Of a DNA stretch of 45,873 nucleotides, positions 7,428 through 17,120 are shown in pieces. Under the pieces are notes generated by a model. The model was given only the letters and a program-made list of their open reading frames with translations. It ran no database searches and was not told the DNA's origin. Position 1 is the first letter of the stretch, and the number at the start of each line of letters is the position of its first letter. Location: contig CALJUX010000008.1 of NCBI GenBank assembly GCA_937978655.1, positions 1-45,873 of the forward strand, given 5' to 3'. This DNA comes from an uncultured Chromatiaceae bacterium (GTDB lineage: Bacteria; Pseudomonadota; Gammaproteobacteria; Enterobacterales; Alteromonadaceae). Made by a program: the position numbers and the translations under genes.

Positions 7428-9485
7428 ATGAATCATTCAATGCAGATCAGTGCCGGTGCTGTGCGCACCGCCAGTCTGGATGCGTGGCGCAAACTGGCGC
7501 CGATGCAGGCAATCAAAAGCCCGGTGATGTTTGTGGTCTGGGTTGGCACCTTGTGGTCATTTGCCATGACAGTTCAACGGCTGTTGCAAGACCAGCCCTA
7601 TGGCTTTGCCTTGTGCTGCAGCCTGATTTTGTTCTTTACCGTCTGGTTTGCCAATTTCGCCGAAGCCATTGCCGAAGCACGTGGCCGCGACCAGGCTGCG
7701 AGCTTAAAAGCGACGCGGCGCGATTTAACTGCCACTTTACGCAACAAAGCCGGCCAACTGACACAGGTCAACGCCAGCACTTTGAAACAAGGTGATGTGG
7801 TGGTGGTGGAACCCGGCCAGCTGATCCCGGCGGACGGCGAAATAGTGCAAGGCGTGGCCTCGATCAATGAGTCGGCGCTGACCGGTGAATCGGCGCCGGT
7901 ACTGCGTGAGGCTGGCACTGATCACTCTGGCGTGATCGCCGGCACCAAGCTGCTCAGTGGCCGCATTGAAGTGCAGGTCACTGCGGAATCCGGTCATAGC
8001 TTCTTAGACAAAATGATCCGGCTGGTCGAAGGTACGCAACGGCAAAAAACACCAAACGAACTGGCGCTGACCGTGTTGCTGGCGGCGCTGACGCTGGTGT
8101 TTTTGCTGGCAGTGGCCACCTTGCCGGCGCTGTCTGAATTTGTCGGCATCACGCTCGACCCGCTGCTGCTGATTGCGCTGCTGGTGTGTTTAATCCCAAC
8201 CACTATTGCCGGTTTATTACCTGCGATTGGTATTGCCGGCATGAACCGGGCTTTAGCCGCCAACCTGATTGCCAAGTCGGGTAAAGCCGTGGAAGTCGCC
8301 GGTGATATCGACACTTTGTTATTGGATAAAACCGGTACTATCACTTTCGGTGACCGCCAGGCCACTGCATTTCTGCCATTACCTGGGGTTACCCAGACGG
8401 AGCTGGTACGGGTTGCGGTATTAAGTTCACTGCAGGACCCGACGCCGGAAGGCAAATCTGTGGTGAAACTGGCGCGTGAACTTGGTGATATCACAGAGTT
8501 GCCGCTGGCTGCTGAGTTTGTGCCTTTTAGCGCGGAAACCCGTTTGTCTGGTTTGCGTCTCGCTGCAGAAGGCGCGGGTGCAGATCAAGGCTTTGCTTCC
8601 TCTTTTGCCTGCTCTTTTGCTTATAAAGGCGCCAGCGATGCCATCTGCCGTTTCGCGTTGAGCCAGGGGCTTTCTGTACCGCAGGCGCTGGAAGGGATCG
8701 TCAGCAAAGTTGCGCAACAAGGTGCCACGCCGCTGGTGGTGGTGTCAGCCAAACGGATCCTTGGCGTGATCCAGCTGTCCGACGTGATTAAACCCGGTGT
8801 GGCGGAACGCTTTGCCAAACTGCGGGCGCTTGGCGTGCGCACTGTGATGGTGACCGGCGACAACCCAATCACTGCCGGTGCAATCGCAGCGGTGGCTGGT
8901 GTTGATGATTTTGTCGCTGAAGCGCGGCCGGAAGACAAGCTGGCGCTCATTCGGGCGGAGCAGGCCAAAGGCCACTTAGTGGCGATGGTGGGTGACGGCA
9001 CTAACGACGCGCCGGCGCTGGCTCAGGCCGACGTGGGCCTGGCGATGAATTCCGGGACTCAGGCGGCCAAAGATGCCGGCAATATGGTGGATTTGGATTC
9101 TGATCCAACCAAACTGCTGGCTGTGGTCGAAGTGGGTAAACAGTTACTGATCACCCGCGGTGCGCTGACCACGTTCTCGCTCGCCAATGACGTTGCCAAG
9201 TACTTTGTCATCATTCCGGCAGTGTTTGCTGCGTCTATGCCCGGCATTGGTTTGCTGAACCTGATGCAGTTGCCCGACCCGCAAATCGCGGTGATTTCGG
9301 CGCTGATTTTTAACGCCGTGATTATTCCGCTCCTAATCCCGCTGGCACTAAAAGGCGTGGCTATTCGCGCCATCAGCGCAGAAAAACTGCTGCGCAATAA
9401 CCTGTTGATCTACGGCCTGGGCGGTCTGCTGCTGCCTTTTGTCGCGATCAAACTGATTGACCTTGGCCTGAACTGGATGCTCTGA
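7428..9485 (+). CDS. kdpB: K+-transporting ATPase ATP-binding subunit B
   Basis: The P-type ATPase subunit of KdpFABC (685 residues; E. coli 682), which hydrolyses ATP to drive K+ uptake. Visible motifs are TGES (152-155, actuator domain), DKTGTIT with the phosphorylated Asp300, the KGASDA nucleotide-site motif, TGDNP, and GDGTNDAPALAQADVG. Ser155 in TGES corresponds by spacing to E. coli Ser162, the residue reported to be phosphorylated when K+ is abundant. A short repetitive insertion (GFASSFACSFAYKGAS) precedes the nucleotide-site lysine. The ATG at 7428 has GGAG at 7418-7421; a GTG at 7416 is possible but contains that site. The kdpC start lies one base after its stop. Confidence 0.98.
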   Translation: MNHSMQISAGAVRTASLDAWRKLAPMQAIKSPVMFVVWVGTLWSFAMTVQRLLQDQPYGFALCCSLILFFTVWFANFAEAIAEARGRDQAASLKATRRDLTATLRNKAGQLTQVNASTLKQGDVVVVEPGQLIPADGEIVQGVASINESALTGESAPVLREAGTDHSGVIAGTKLLSGRIEVQVTAESGHSFLDKMIRLVEGTQRQKTPNELALTVLLAALTLVFLLAVATLPALSEFVGITLDPLLLIALLVCLIPTTIAGLLPAIGIAGMNRALAANLIAKSGKAVEVAGDIDTLLLDKTGTITFGDRQATAFLPLPGVTQTELVRVAVLSSLQDPTPEGKSVVKLARELGDITELPLAAEFVPFSAETRLSGLRLAAEGAGADQGFASSFACSFAYKGASDAICRFALSQGLSVPQALEGIVSKVAQQGATPLVVVSAKRILGVIQLSDVIKPGVAERFAKLRALGVRTVMVTGDNPITAGAIAAVAGVDDFVAEARPEDKLALIRAEQAKGHLVAMVGDGTNDAPALAQADVGLAMNSGTQAAKDAGNMVDLDSDPTKLLAVVEVGKQLLITRGALTTFSLANDVAKYFVIIPAVFAASMPGIGLLNLMQLPDPQIAVISALIFNAVIIPLLIPLALKGVAIRAISAEKLLRNNLLIYGLGGLLLPFVAIKLIDLGLNWML

Positions 9486-9486
9486 A

Positions 9487-10146
9487 ATGAACCTGAATTC
9501 TGCTTTTACTCAATCTATGTCTGCCCCCACCGCTGCCCCTACCGCTGAGAGTGCGCCTGTACAGCAGCATGCCTTATGGTTACCGGCGTTACGTTTCAGT
9601 CTGGTCGGGCTGGTGTTCTGTGGCGCTTTGTATTCCGGCGGCGTGACGCTGTTGAACCAGCTGCTGTTTCCGGTGCAATCAAACGGCAGTTTGATCCAGG
9701 CCACCGACGGCAAAGTGCTGGGCTCTGTCTTGGTCGCCCAGCCGTTTAGCGCTGAGCGTTATTTTCATGGCCGGCCAAGCGCTGTCAATTCCGACCCGAT
9801 GAATACTGCCGGTTCGAACCTCGCGCCATCTAATCCGGCGCTGCGGGAACGGGTGGCGGCGGAGAGCAGCCGTTTAGCGGCTGTATACCAGGTCAATCCT
9901 GAGAGCTTGCCGCTGGATTTGCTAGCCAGTTCCGGCTCTGGCGTCGACCCGCATATCAGCCCGGCGGCGGCACAACTGCAGGTTGAGCGTGTCGCCAAGG
10001 CCCGCGGCTGCGCCACAACAACGGTCACTGCGCTGGTGGCGCAGCAAACTCAGGCGCCGCAATGGGGTGTGCTGGGTGAGCCCCGGGTTGCGGTGTTGCC
10101 ACTGAATCTGGCGCTGGATCAGGCCTGCCCGGTGCAAGCGCCATAA
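9487..10146 (+). CDS. kdpC: K+-transporting ATPase subunit C
   Basis: The single-span periplasmic subunit of KdpFABC, 219 residues against 190 in E. coli, which raises the ATP affinity of KdpB. An N-terminal tail of about 30 residues, rich in Pro, Ala and Thr (APTAAPTAESAP), precedes a membrane helix at about 33-55. The conserved region begins at SNGSLIQ and includes FHGRPS (about 94-99), SGSGVDPHISPAAAQLQVERVA and GVLGEPRVAVLPLNLALD. These are signature KdpC blocks. It is coupled to kdpB through a one-base gap. A 157-base gap follows before the next gene, so there may be an additional promoter there. Confidence 0.97.
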   Translation: MNLNSAFTQSMSAPTAAPTAESAPVQQHALWLPALRFSLVGLVFCGALYSGGVTLLNQLLFPVQSNGSLIQATDGKVLGSVLVAQPFSAERYFHGRPSAVNSDPMNTAGSNLAPSNPALRERVAAESSRLAAVYQVNPESLPLDLLASSGSGVDPHISPAAAQLQVERVAKARGCATTTVTALVAQQTQAPQWGVLGEPRVAVLPLNLALDQACPVQAP

Positions 10147-10303
10147 CGGCGTGATTTGTCACCGGCTGCTTGTTGTTGTTTTTTGCTGTGATTTAACGGG
10201 ATAGCAGCAGCTGTGTGGCCGTCAACTGACATTGTTGTCAAAACAGTGACTGCGGGTTGGCCACGCAGTTTTTTCCCCGTAATGACTGTGTTGAAGGATC
10301 TTT

Positions 10304-11050
10304 ATGAAAGCTTTATCTCGTGCCGTGTTTGGTTTCGGTAAAATTTGTGCGGTAGCCGCGTTATTAAGCAATGGCGCACAGGCGGAGCCTGCGGCTTCGG
10401 CCTGGCAAAGCAGCGGCAATCTGACTTATATCTCGGATTATCTGTTTCGCGGCATTTCGCAGACCAATGAAGGCATGGCGCTGCAGGGCAGCCTGACGCT
10501 GGCAAATACCGACGGCTGGTATGTCAGCAGCTGGGCCTCCAATATCCGCTTTGGCGAGGGCAGTCTGGAACTGGACCTGCTGGCCGGGCGCAAATGGGCG
10601 CTGAATGAGGATATGACACTGGACTTAGGTGTGATGCAATACCGCTATCCGGAAGGGCACAACAGCAGTAATGGTTTTAATTATTGGGAAGTTTACAGCA
10701 AGCTGGGCGTCGGGCAGTGGACCTTTGGTCTGGCGTTGACTGACAACTATTTTGCCAGCGGTGTTGGCAAATTTGGCTACCTGAGCGCGGACTGGCAGCA
10801 GGCGCTGACTGACAGCGTGCAGCTGCAGGCCCATGCAGGGTTGAACCGGTTCGCCTCGGCTACTGAGTTCAGTACTTTCCTCGGAGGCGACACTGCAGCC
10901 CGCAGTTATCTGGACTGGAGTCTGATGGTGCAGGCGCAGTGGTTGCAACTGGACTGGGCAATAGGTGTGGCCGGTACTGATGTATCTGCTGACGCCTGCC
11001 CGGCTTTGTGTGATGAGCGTGTACTGCTGCGCTTAAGCCGTAATTTTTAA
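10304..11050 (+). CDS. TorF-type outer-membrane protein in the kdp operon
   Basis: A 248-residue secreted protein with a signal peptide cleaved after NGAQA (about residue 27). The mature part begins with SGNLTYISDYLFRGISQTN, the hallmark of the TorF/Gcw_chp family (TIGR02001) of putative outer-membrane beta-barrels. It alternates hydrophobic and aromatic residues and ends in the aromatic LSRNF, as outer-membrane proteins do. AAGGA lies about six bases before the ATG. It sits between kdpC and kdpD, with kdpD beginning 11 bases after its stop, so it is very likely co-expressed with the K+ pump or its sensor. A role in letting K+ or solutes cross the outer membrane is attractive but unproven. 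Confidence 0.85.
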   Translation: MKALSRAVFGFGKICAVAALLSNGAQAEPAASAWQSSGNLTYISDYLFRGISQTNEGMALQGSLTLANTDGWYVSSWASNIRFGEGSLELDLLAGRKWALNEDMTLDLGVMQYRYPEGHNSSNGFNYWEVYSKLGVGQWTFGLALTDNYFASGVGKFGYLSADWQQALTDSVQLQAHAGLNRFASATEFSTFLGGDTAARSYLDWSLMVQAQWLQLDWAIGVAGTDVSADACPALCDERVLLRLSRNF

Positions 11051-11061
11051 GGATGTAACAG

Positions 11062-13779
11062 ATGAACCCGAACCGATCTTCTTCCGCTGCTGCGCAGCCA
11101 GGCTCGCAAACAGATCCACGCAGCCAGCAGGCGGATGCGCTGTTAAAGTCACTGCAACCCAGTGGCGGCAAGCTGAAGATTTTTCTCGGCGCATCACCCG
11201 GCGTTGGCAAAACCTGCGCCATGCTGGAAGCTGCGCGCGAGCGGATGCAGCAAGGGGTGGATGTACTGGTCGGGCTGATTGAAACTCACGGCCGCAGTCA
11301 CACGGCGGCTTTACTTGATGACTTCACGCTGTTACCGCGGCGTGAAGTGCAGTATCAGACGCAGCTGCTGACGGAGTTTGACCTCGATGCGGCGCTGTCA
11401 CGAAAGCCAAAACTGATTCTGGTCGATGAGCTGGCGCACACCAATATTCCCGGCAGCCGGCACAAAAGACGATATCAGGATATCGCCGAATTGCTGGCGG
11501 CCGGCATCGATGTCTACACCACGATGAATATCCAGCATGTCGCCAGCCTCAACGACCTGGTGCTGCAGGTCAGTGGTGTGCGCGTACGTGAAACTGTGCC
11601 AGACCAGTTTATCGACAGCGCGCGGCAGCTGGTTTTTGTCGATTTGGAACCGGCGCATTTATTGGAGCGGCTGGCGCAGGGCAAAGTCTATCTCGGGGAA
11701 TTCGCCGAGCAGGCACAGCAGCAGTTTTTCCAGCTGGAAACCTTAACCGCGCTGCGGGAAATGGCGATCAAGCTGGTGATGCATCATGTCGACAGCCAGC
11801 TGAAAACCGAACAACAAGCCAAAGCTACTTGTCAGGATTACACCATTGCCGACAAGCTGTTGGTGCTGATCTCAAGCCGGCGTGACCACGAATACTTAAT
11901 TCGTATCGGCCGGCGCGTGGCAGAAAAACGTCAGGTGCCCTGGGTAGTGGTTTGGGTTGATACCGGCGCCATGCAATATCAGGCGCAGCAACAACGGCTG
12001 CAGGCGGCTTTTGCCCTGGCGCGGGAACTCGGCGCCAGCACTGATGTGCTGCGCGGCCCTTCAACCTTGCAGACCATCGGGCCTTATATCACCGAACAAC
12101 GTATCAATGCGGTACTGGTAGGCGCCGGCACGCCGCGCTGGTGGCAGCCATGGCGCCAACCTTTGTATCAGCAGCTGGTCAACAGCGGCCTGCCACTGGA
12201 AGTGTCGGTATACCGCGCTGATGCGCAAGGCAGTGCTGAATTACCAATGCCGGCCAGCCCATTTGGTCAGACCGCCGGTTATGGCGTGGGCCTGCTCTTG
12301 ATGGCGCTCGCCAGTAGTGTCGCGATTGTGCTGCACCGGGTGCTAGATAACGACAATCTGGTGCTGATTTATGTACTGGCGGTGGTGGCTTGTGGCCTGA
12401 AATACGGCGCGCGGCCGGCGATTTTCACTGCAGCCTTGTCGTTTTTCAGCTTTAACTTTTTCCTGACTGCACCTTATTTCAGCTTTAACGTCAACAAAAG
12501 TGACGACATCACCACGCTGATTTTTCTGTTGGTGATTGGCATGATTTGCGGGCCAGCCGCGTCGAAAATCCGCCAACAGCTGTTATTGCTCAAAGCGGCC
12601 AACCGCTATTCCGAGTTTCAGCGTGATTTTGCCGCCAAGCTTACAGTGGTGCATCAGACCGAGGAACTGGCGCAGGTGCTGGCGGCACAGCTCAGTAGCG
12701 CGCTACAGGCTCCGGTGCATCTGGCACTGCCGGCGGAAAATCAGTGGCAGTTGCTGCCAGCGCCGCAAGCGCCGTTGTTGCCGATTGACGGTGCGGTGCT
12801 GGACTGGTGCGCGCAGCATCAGGCGATGGCGGGGCGCTTTAGTGAAACCCTGACCGCCAGTGTCTGGAGTGCATTTCCGCTACGGGTACAGCAACGCACA
12901 GTAGCAGTGTTGCTGGTGCGCTTTGCACCTGAACTGGCGGTGCTGCGGCCAGACGATGAACGGCTGATCACCAGTTTGCTGCAACAGGCCGGCTCGGTGT
13001 GGCAACGCATTAGTTTGAGTGCTGAGCTGGAAAGCTCGCGCGTGAAAGCCGAAATGGAGCAGCTGCGCTCGGCGCTGTTAAGCTCAGTGTCGCATGACTT
13101 ACGCTCGCCATTGTCGGCAATGATGGGCTCGGCGGAAAGCCTGCTGGTGCTGGAACAACAGCTGAGTCCGGCCGACCGGCATGAACTGCTGCAGACCATT
13201 TTAAGTGAAAGCCAGCGGCTGGACCGTTATATTCAGAATTTACTCGACATGACCCGGCTTGGGCACGGACAGCTGAAGCTGGAGCGCGATTGGGTGTCGG
13301 TCAATGACATCCTGGCCAGTGCGCGGCAGCGGTTAAAACGTTTTTTCCCGCAGCAAAGCTTAATCTGCCAGGTCAGCGCTGATTTACCGCCGTTGTTTGT
13401 CCATGCGGCGTTGCTGGAGCAGGCGCTGTTTAATATTCTGGAAAATGCCGCGCGATATAGTCCGCCCGGCGCGCCTGTGGTGGTGACAGCGGAACTTAGA
13501 ACCGGGCCGGAGCGGCGTTATTGCCATATCGAGATTGAAGACGAAGGCCCCGGTATCGCCGCAGACTTACGCGAAAAAGTCTTTGATATGTTTTATGTGG
13601 TGGCCGACGGCGACAGCAAACGTCACAATACCGGCATGGGGCTGGCGATTTGCCGCGGCATGATTGGCGCGCACGGCGGCACTGTTGAAGCCCACGCCGC
13701 CAAAAGCGGGCAGGGTTCCTGTTTTGTCGTCGAGTTGCCGCTGCCTGCACAGCAGCAGGCCAGTGAGGAGATGGTGTGA
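11062..13779 (+). CDS. kdpD: KdpD sensor histidine kinase
   Basis: The full-length K+/turgor sensor kinase (905 residues; E. coli 894). The N-terminal KdpD domain has a Walker A motif GASPGVGKT (43-51) and the LILVDELAHTN block (about 117-127). A Usp-like domain follows (about 250-385). Four membrane helices of DUF4118 lie near 400-510, then a GAF-like region, HisKA with SVSHDLRSPLS (His678; E. coli His673), and the ATPase domain with NILENAARYS and EDEGPGI, then GMGLAICRGMIGAHGG. It phosphorylates KdpE when K+ is low. The start is the ATG at 11,062 behind AAGG. The stop overlaps the GTG start of kdpE, so the pair is translationally coupled. Confidence 0.97.
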   Translation: MNPNRSSSAAAQPGSQTDPRSQQADALLKSLQPSGGKLKIFLGASPGVGKTCAMLEAARERMQQGVDVLVGLIETHGRSHTAALLDDFTLLPRREVQYQTQLLTEFDLDAALSRKPKLILVDELAHTNIPGSRHKRRYQDIAELLAAGIDVYTTMNIQHVASLNDLVLQVSGVRVRETVPDQFIDSARQLVFVDLEPAHLLERLAQGKVYLGEFAEQAQQQFFQLETLTALREMAIKLVMHHVDSQLKTEQQAKATCQDYTIADKLLVLISSRRDHEYLIRIGRRVAEKRQVPWVVVWVDTGAMQYQAQQQRLQAAFALARELGASTDVLRGPSTLQTIGPYITEQRINAVLVGAGTPRWWQPWRQPLYQQLVNSGLPLEVSVYRADAQGSAELPMPASPFGQTAGYGVGLLLMALASSVAIVLHRVLDNDNLVLIYVLAVVACGLKYGARPAIFTAALSFFSFNFFLTAPYFSFNVNKSDDITTLIFLLVIGMICGPAASKIRQQLLLLKAANRYSEFQRDFAAKLTVVHQTEELAQVLAAQLSSALQAPVHLALPAENQWQLLPAPQAPLLPIDGAVLDWCAQHQAMAGRFSETLTASVWSAFPLRVQQRTVAVLLVRFAPELAVLRPDDERLITSLLQQAGSVWQRISLSAELESSRVKAEMEQLRSALLSSVSHDLRSPLSAMMGSAESLLVLEQQLSPADRHELLQTILSESQRLDRYIQNLLDMTRLGHGQLKLERDWVSVNDILASARQRLKRFFPQQSLICQVSADLPPLFVHAALLEQALFNILENAARYSPPGAPVVVTAELRTGPERRYCHIEIEDEGPGIAADLREKVFDMFYVVADGDSKRHNTGMGLAICRGMIGAHGGTVEAHAAKSGQGSCFVVELPLPAQQQASEEMV

Positions 13780-14453
13780 AGGCAAAAGTGCTGGTGGTTG
13801 ACGACGAAATGCAAATTCGCAAAATGCTGCGCATCGCGCTGAAAAGTGTTGGCTATGAAGTCGTTGAAGCCGATAGTGTCGAGTCTGGTCTTGCCGCAGC
13901 AGTGCGCCAGCAACCGGATTTACTGGTGCTGGATTTAGGTCTGCCCGACGGCGATGGCAGCGAGTTGCTGGCCGAACTGCGCAGTTTCAGCAAAGTGCCG
14001 GTCATCGTGTTATCTGTACGTGCCGGCGATCGCGATAAAATTCAGGCGCTGGATTTAGGCGCGCAGGACTTTGTCACTAAGCCGTTCAGCGTTGAAGAAT
14101 TATTAGCCCGGGTGCGGGCGCAGCTGCGGGACCGACAACTGCAAACCACATCACCGGTATTAACCGACGGCCATCTGAGCATCGACTTGGCGCTACGTCA
14201 GGTGCAGGTCGCCGGGCAGCCGGTAGAACTCACGCCAAAAGAATATGCGGTGCTGGCCGCTTTGGCGCAGCAAGTGCACAAAGTGGTGCTGCAAAAACAG
14301 CTGTTGGAACAAATCTGGGGCCCGAGCCACGGTGAAGACACGCATTATTTACGCATTGTGGTCAGTCACTTACGGCAAAAACTCGGTGACGACCCGACCG
14401 CGCCCCATTATTTAAAAACCGAAGCCGGAGTGGGTTACCGTTTGTGTCTGTAA
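13776..14453 (+). CDS. kdpE: KdpE response regulator
   Basis: A 225-residue OmpR-family regulator that activates kdpFABC. The receiver domain has the acidic pair at residues 9-10, phospho-acceptor Asp53 (LVLDLGLPD) and Lys102 (FVTKPFS). The winged-helix domain ends with YLKTEAGVGYRL. The start is the GTG at 13,776, which overlaps the kdpD stop (GTGA); GAGGAG at 13,765-13,770 is an excellent ribosome binding site for it. It is closely related to the regulator at 3844, so cross-talk between the two K+ systems is possible. The 69-base gap to the convergent arsJ gene shows no clear terminator hairpin. Confidence 0.97.
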   Translation: MKAKVLVVDDEMQIRKMLRIALKSVGYEVVEADSVESGLAAAVRQQPDLLVLDLGLPDGDGSELLAELRSFSKVPVIVLSVRAGDRDKIQALDLGAQDFVTKPFSVEELLARVRAQLRDRQLQTTSPVLTDGHLSIDLALRQVQVAGQPVELTPKEYAVLAALAQQVHKVVLQKQLLEQIWGPSHGEDTHYLRIVVSHLRQKLGDDPTAPHYLKTEAGVGYRLCL

Positions 14454-14522
14454 CGGGGCTTTGCCGGTGTTGGCTTTGTTGATGGTCAAATGCGCCGTCC
14501 GCATCAGGGGGGACATCAACAG

Positions 14523-15740
14523 CTAAATTGATGATGGCTGCTGGTCTGATTTCAGGCTAATCAATACCGTCAACAGCAAAAACGCACTGGAGAGCCACAA
14601 GCAGGCGTCGAGGCCGGCGCGCTGATAAATCCAGCCCGACAGCACAGTGCCCATCAGCCGGCCCATCGCATTGGCCATGTAATAAAAACCAACATCAAGC
14701 GAGACACCATCGCGCCCGGCCAGGCTGACGATAAGAAAGCTATGCAAAGATGAATTGACTGCAAACACGGCGCCAAACAGCATCAAACCCCCAATCAGGA
14801 CATAAAAAGGGCTACTGCTGTAAGCCATGCCAATACTGATGAACAGCGGGATCGCACAAAGTGCAGCAGCCCAGCCCACCACAGCATGATGGCCGGGAAC
14901 TTTACCGGCCTGTTTACCCGTGATCATTGGCGCGAGTGCCTGTACAGCACCATAACCAATAACCCATAGCGCTAAAAAACCACCAATCGAGGTCTGGCTC
15001 CACTGAAACTCAGTGGCCAGATACAACGGCAAGGCGATGACAAACCAGACATCACGGGCGCCGAATAAAAACAATCTGGCTGCGGAGAGCTGGTTAATCG
15101 CTGCACTTTTGGAAAACAAGTCTTTGAATTTCGGTTTGAATTTGCTTTTGCCAAGGTCTTTTTTCAGCAAGAACAAGCTCAGCAACCAAATGCCTGCAAG
15201 CACAGCGGCCATGCTCGCCACGGCGCCCTGAAACCCCAGTTGCGCTAACAGCAAACCACCTAAAAAGAAACCAACGCCTTTCAGGGCATTTTTCGAACCG
15301 GTCAGAATCGCGACCCATTTGTATAAAGCCCCTTGCGCATCTTCAGGTAACAGCAGTTTCAGCGAACTTTTCGCGCTCATTTTGTTTAAGTCTTTAGCGA
15401 TCCCCGACATCGCCTGCGCCGCCATCACCCAAACCACGCTCAGCATTGACGCTGGCACCAGTAGCATCGATAGCGCTACTACTTGCAGCAGCAAACCGAT
15501 ATGCATGGTCTTATTCAGGCCGATGCGGGCGCCGAGCCAGCCGCCAACCAGATTGGTGATCACGCCAAACAGTTCGTAAAACAAAAACAAAGACGCAATC
15601 GCCAATGGGCTGTAACCGAGACTATAAAAGTGCAGCACCACCAGCATGCGCAGTGCGCCATCGGTCAGGGTGAAAGCCCAGTAGTTGCCGGTCACGACCA
15701 GATATTGGCGCAGGCCGCTGTTGTTAAACGTCTCTGACAT
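14523..15740 (-). CDS. arsJ: ArsJ, organoarsenical (1-arseno-3-phosphoglycerate) efflux MFS permease
   Basis: A 405-residue, 12-span major facilitator protein. The N-terminal NSGLRQYLVVTGNYWAFTLTDGALRMLVVLHF block and the immediate GAPDH neighbour identify it as ArsJ. In the known pathway, GAPDH uses arsenate in place of phosphate to make 1-arseno-3-phosphoglycerate, and ArsJ exports it; the product then breaks down outside to arsenate. The ATG at 15,740 is chosen; an ATG at 15,749 would add three residues, and the binding site does not decide between them. The 105-base gap to the GAPDH gene is longer than other gaps in this operon and holds a small CAGCT/AGCTG hairpin near 15,820-15,832. It is the last gene of the arsR-led operon. 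Confidence 0.92.
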   Translation of the reverse strand: MSETFNNSGLRQYLVVTGNYWAFTLTDGALRMLVVLHFYSLGYSPLAIASLFLFYELFGVITNLVGGWLGARIGLNKTMHIGLLLQVVALSMLLVPASMLSVVWVMAAQAMSGIAKDLNKMSAKSSLKLLLPEDAQGALYKWVAILTGSKNALKGVGFFLGGLLLAQLGFQGAVASMAAVLAGIWLLSLFLLKKDLGKSKFKPKFKDLFSKSAAINQLSAARLFLFGARDVWFVIALPLYLATEFQWSQTSIGGFLALWVIGYGAVQALAPMITGKQAGKVPGHHAVVGWAAALCAIPLFISIGMAYSSSPFYVLIGGLMLFGAVFAVNSSLHSFLIVSLAGRDGVSLDVGFYYMANAMGRLMGTVLSGWIYQRAGLDACLWLSSAFLLLTVLISLKSDQQPSSI

Positions 15741-15845
15741 GGGTCCCATATCCGTATTTTTGTTTTATGAAACGGTTGCAGTGATTAAACAGGTATCTCT
15801 GCGATCGCTGTTGGCACTTTCAGCTAAAAGCTGCAATGTTGGTGG

Positions 15846-16856
15846 TTAACTAAGGTCGGCCAAACCCACCATACGGGCCAGTTCCACAGTCCGGTTGGCA
15901 TAACCCCATTCATTGTCATACCAGGCATAGATTTTGACCTGCGTGCCATTCACCACCATAGTGGACAACGCATCAATCACACTGGAACGCGGATCGGTTT
16001 TGTAATCCACCGACACCAGCGGACGCTCTTCATAACCCAAAATACCCTTGAGCGCACCGTCGGCGGCGACTTTCAGCAGCTGGTTTACTTCTGCTGCCGT
16101 GGTGGCACGTTCGACTTCAAACACACAGTCGGTTAAAGATGCATTGGCGAGCGGCACCCGCACCGCGTGGCCGTTTAAGCGGCCTTTCAGTTCCGGGAAA
16201 ATCTCGGTAATTGCCGTGGCAGAGCCGGTGGTCGTCGGAATTAAACTGGCACCACAGGCGCGGGCGCGGCGTAAGTCTTTGTGCGGCGTATCTAAAATCG
16301 ACTGGGTATTGGTTAAATCATGGATAGTGGTGATGGAACCATGTTTAATACCGAGGCTTTCATGGATCACTTTGACCACCGGCGCTAAGCAGTTGGTGGT
16401 GCAGCTGGCGGCAGTGACAATGCGGTGTTGGTCCTTGTTGTACAGCTGATGATTCACCCCCATCACCACGTTGAGTACACCCGCTTCTTTCACCGGCGCA
16501 CTGACCACCACCCGTTTGACGCCTTGGGCTAAATACGCTTCCAGCACCGCTTTGCTTTTCATTTTGCCTGAGCATTCAATGACGATGTCACAACCAGACC
16601 AGTCGGTCTCGGTGATGTTTTTGTGCTGACTGACGGCTATCTGTTTACCGTTGATAACGATGCTGTCATTAGTATGGGTCGCCTCATGCAACCAGCGACC
16701 ATGCACTGAGTCAAAGTTCAGCAAATGGGCAAAAGTGGCGGCATCACCGGCCGGGTCATTAATACGGACAAAGTCAAATTCCGGCCAGTCAAAGGCTGCA
16801 CGTAGTGCCAGTCGGCCAATACGGCCAAAACCGTTGATCCCTACTTTAATCGTCAT
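15846..16856 (-). CDS. ArsJ-associated glyceraldehyde-3-phosphate dehydrogenase
   Basis: A 336-residue GAPDH of the class encoded beside arsJ. The N-terminal NAD-binding motif VGINGFGRIGR is at residues 5-15. The active site ASCTTNC has nucleophile Cys152, with the matching His179 in TTIHDLT. The C-terminal WYDNEWGYANRTVEL block is typical. In arsJ operons this enzyme is dedicated to making 1-arseno-3-phosphoglycerate from arsenate and glyceraldehyde-3-phosphate, rather than serving glycolysis; that role is known for the family and inferred here. GAGGAA about six bases before the ATG is the ribosome binding site. It starts 16 bases after the mini-thioredoxin gene. Confidence 0.95.
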   Translation of the reverse strand: MTIKVGINGFGRIGRLALRAAFDWPEFDFVRINDPAGDAATFAHLLNFDSVHGRWLHEATHTNDSIVINGKQIAVSQHKNITETDWSGCDIVIECSGKMKSKAVLEAYLAQGVKRVVVSAPVKEAGVLNVVMGVNHQLYNKDQHRIVTAASCTTNCLAPVVKVIHESLGIKHGSITTIHDLTNTQSILDTPHKDLRRARACGASLIPTTTGSATAITEIFPELKGRLNGHAVRVPLANASLTDCVFEVERATTAAEVNQLLKVAADGALKGILGYEERPLVSVDYKTDPRSSVIDALSTMVVNGTQVKIYAWYDNEWGYANRTVELARMVGLADLS

Positions 16857-16872
16857 GAAAATTTCCTCAGTT

Positions 16873-17109
16873 TTACGCTTTTAACCACTGCTCAATTGCA
16901 TCCCGATGCGGAATTGAACCGGCGTGAACAAGGACTTCATTCAGCACCACTGCAGGCGTACTCATCACGCCGTAGGCGATGATTTGCTGTGGATCTTCAA
17001 TTTTTTCAATTTGCACTTCGACACCGAGCTCTTTGGCAATGCGCTCAATAGACTCCACTGTTTTGGCGCATTTGCTGCAGCCCATGCCCAGCACTTTAAT
17101 CTGTTGCAT
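16873..17109 (-). CDS. Mini-thioredoxin (small CxxC redox protein)
   Basis: A 78-residue protein of the small redox-active disulfide/thioredoxin-fold family (TM0996/MTH895 type). The redox motif is CSKC (Cys11-Cys14) in GMGCSKCAKT, and the cis-proline loop is STPAV (Pro52). These proteins are often encoded beside TPFCSCS-type permeases and arsenic genes, and one such permease gene (18,183) shares this divergent promoter region. A role in thiol chemistry of arsenic, such as reducing the phosphatase or handling As(III), is inference. A perfect AAGGAG lies seven bases before the ATG and overlaps the phosphatase stop region, with an 11-base gap, suggesting coupling. Confidence 0.88.
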   Translation of the reverse strand: MQQIKVLGMGCSKCAKTVESIERIAKELGVEVQIEKIEDPQQIIAYGVMSTPAVVLNEVLVHAGSIPHRDAIEQWLKA

Positions 17110-17120
17110 TGCTCATCTCC

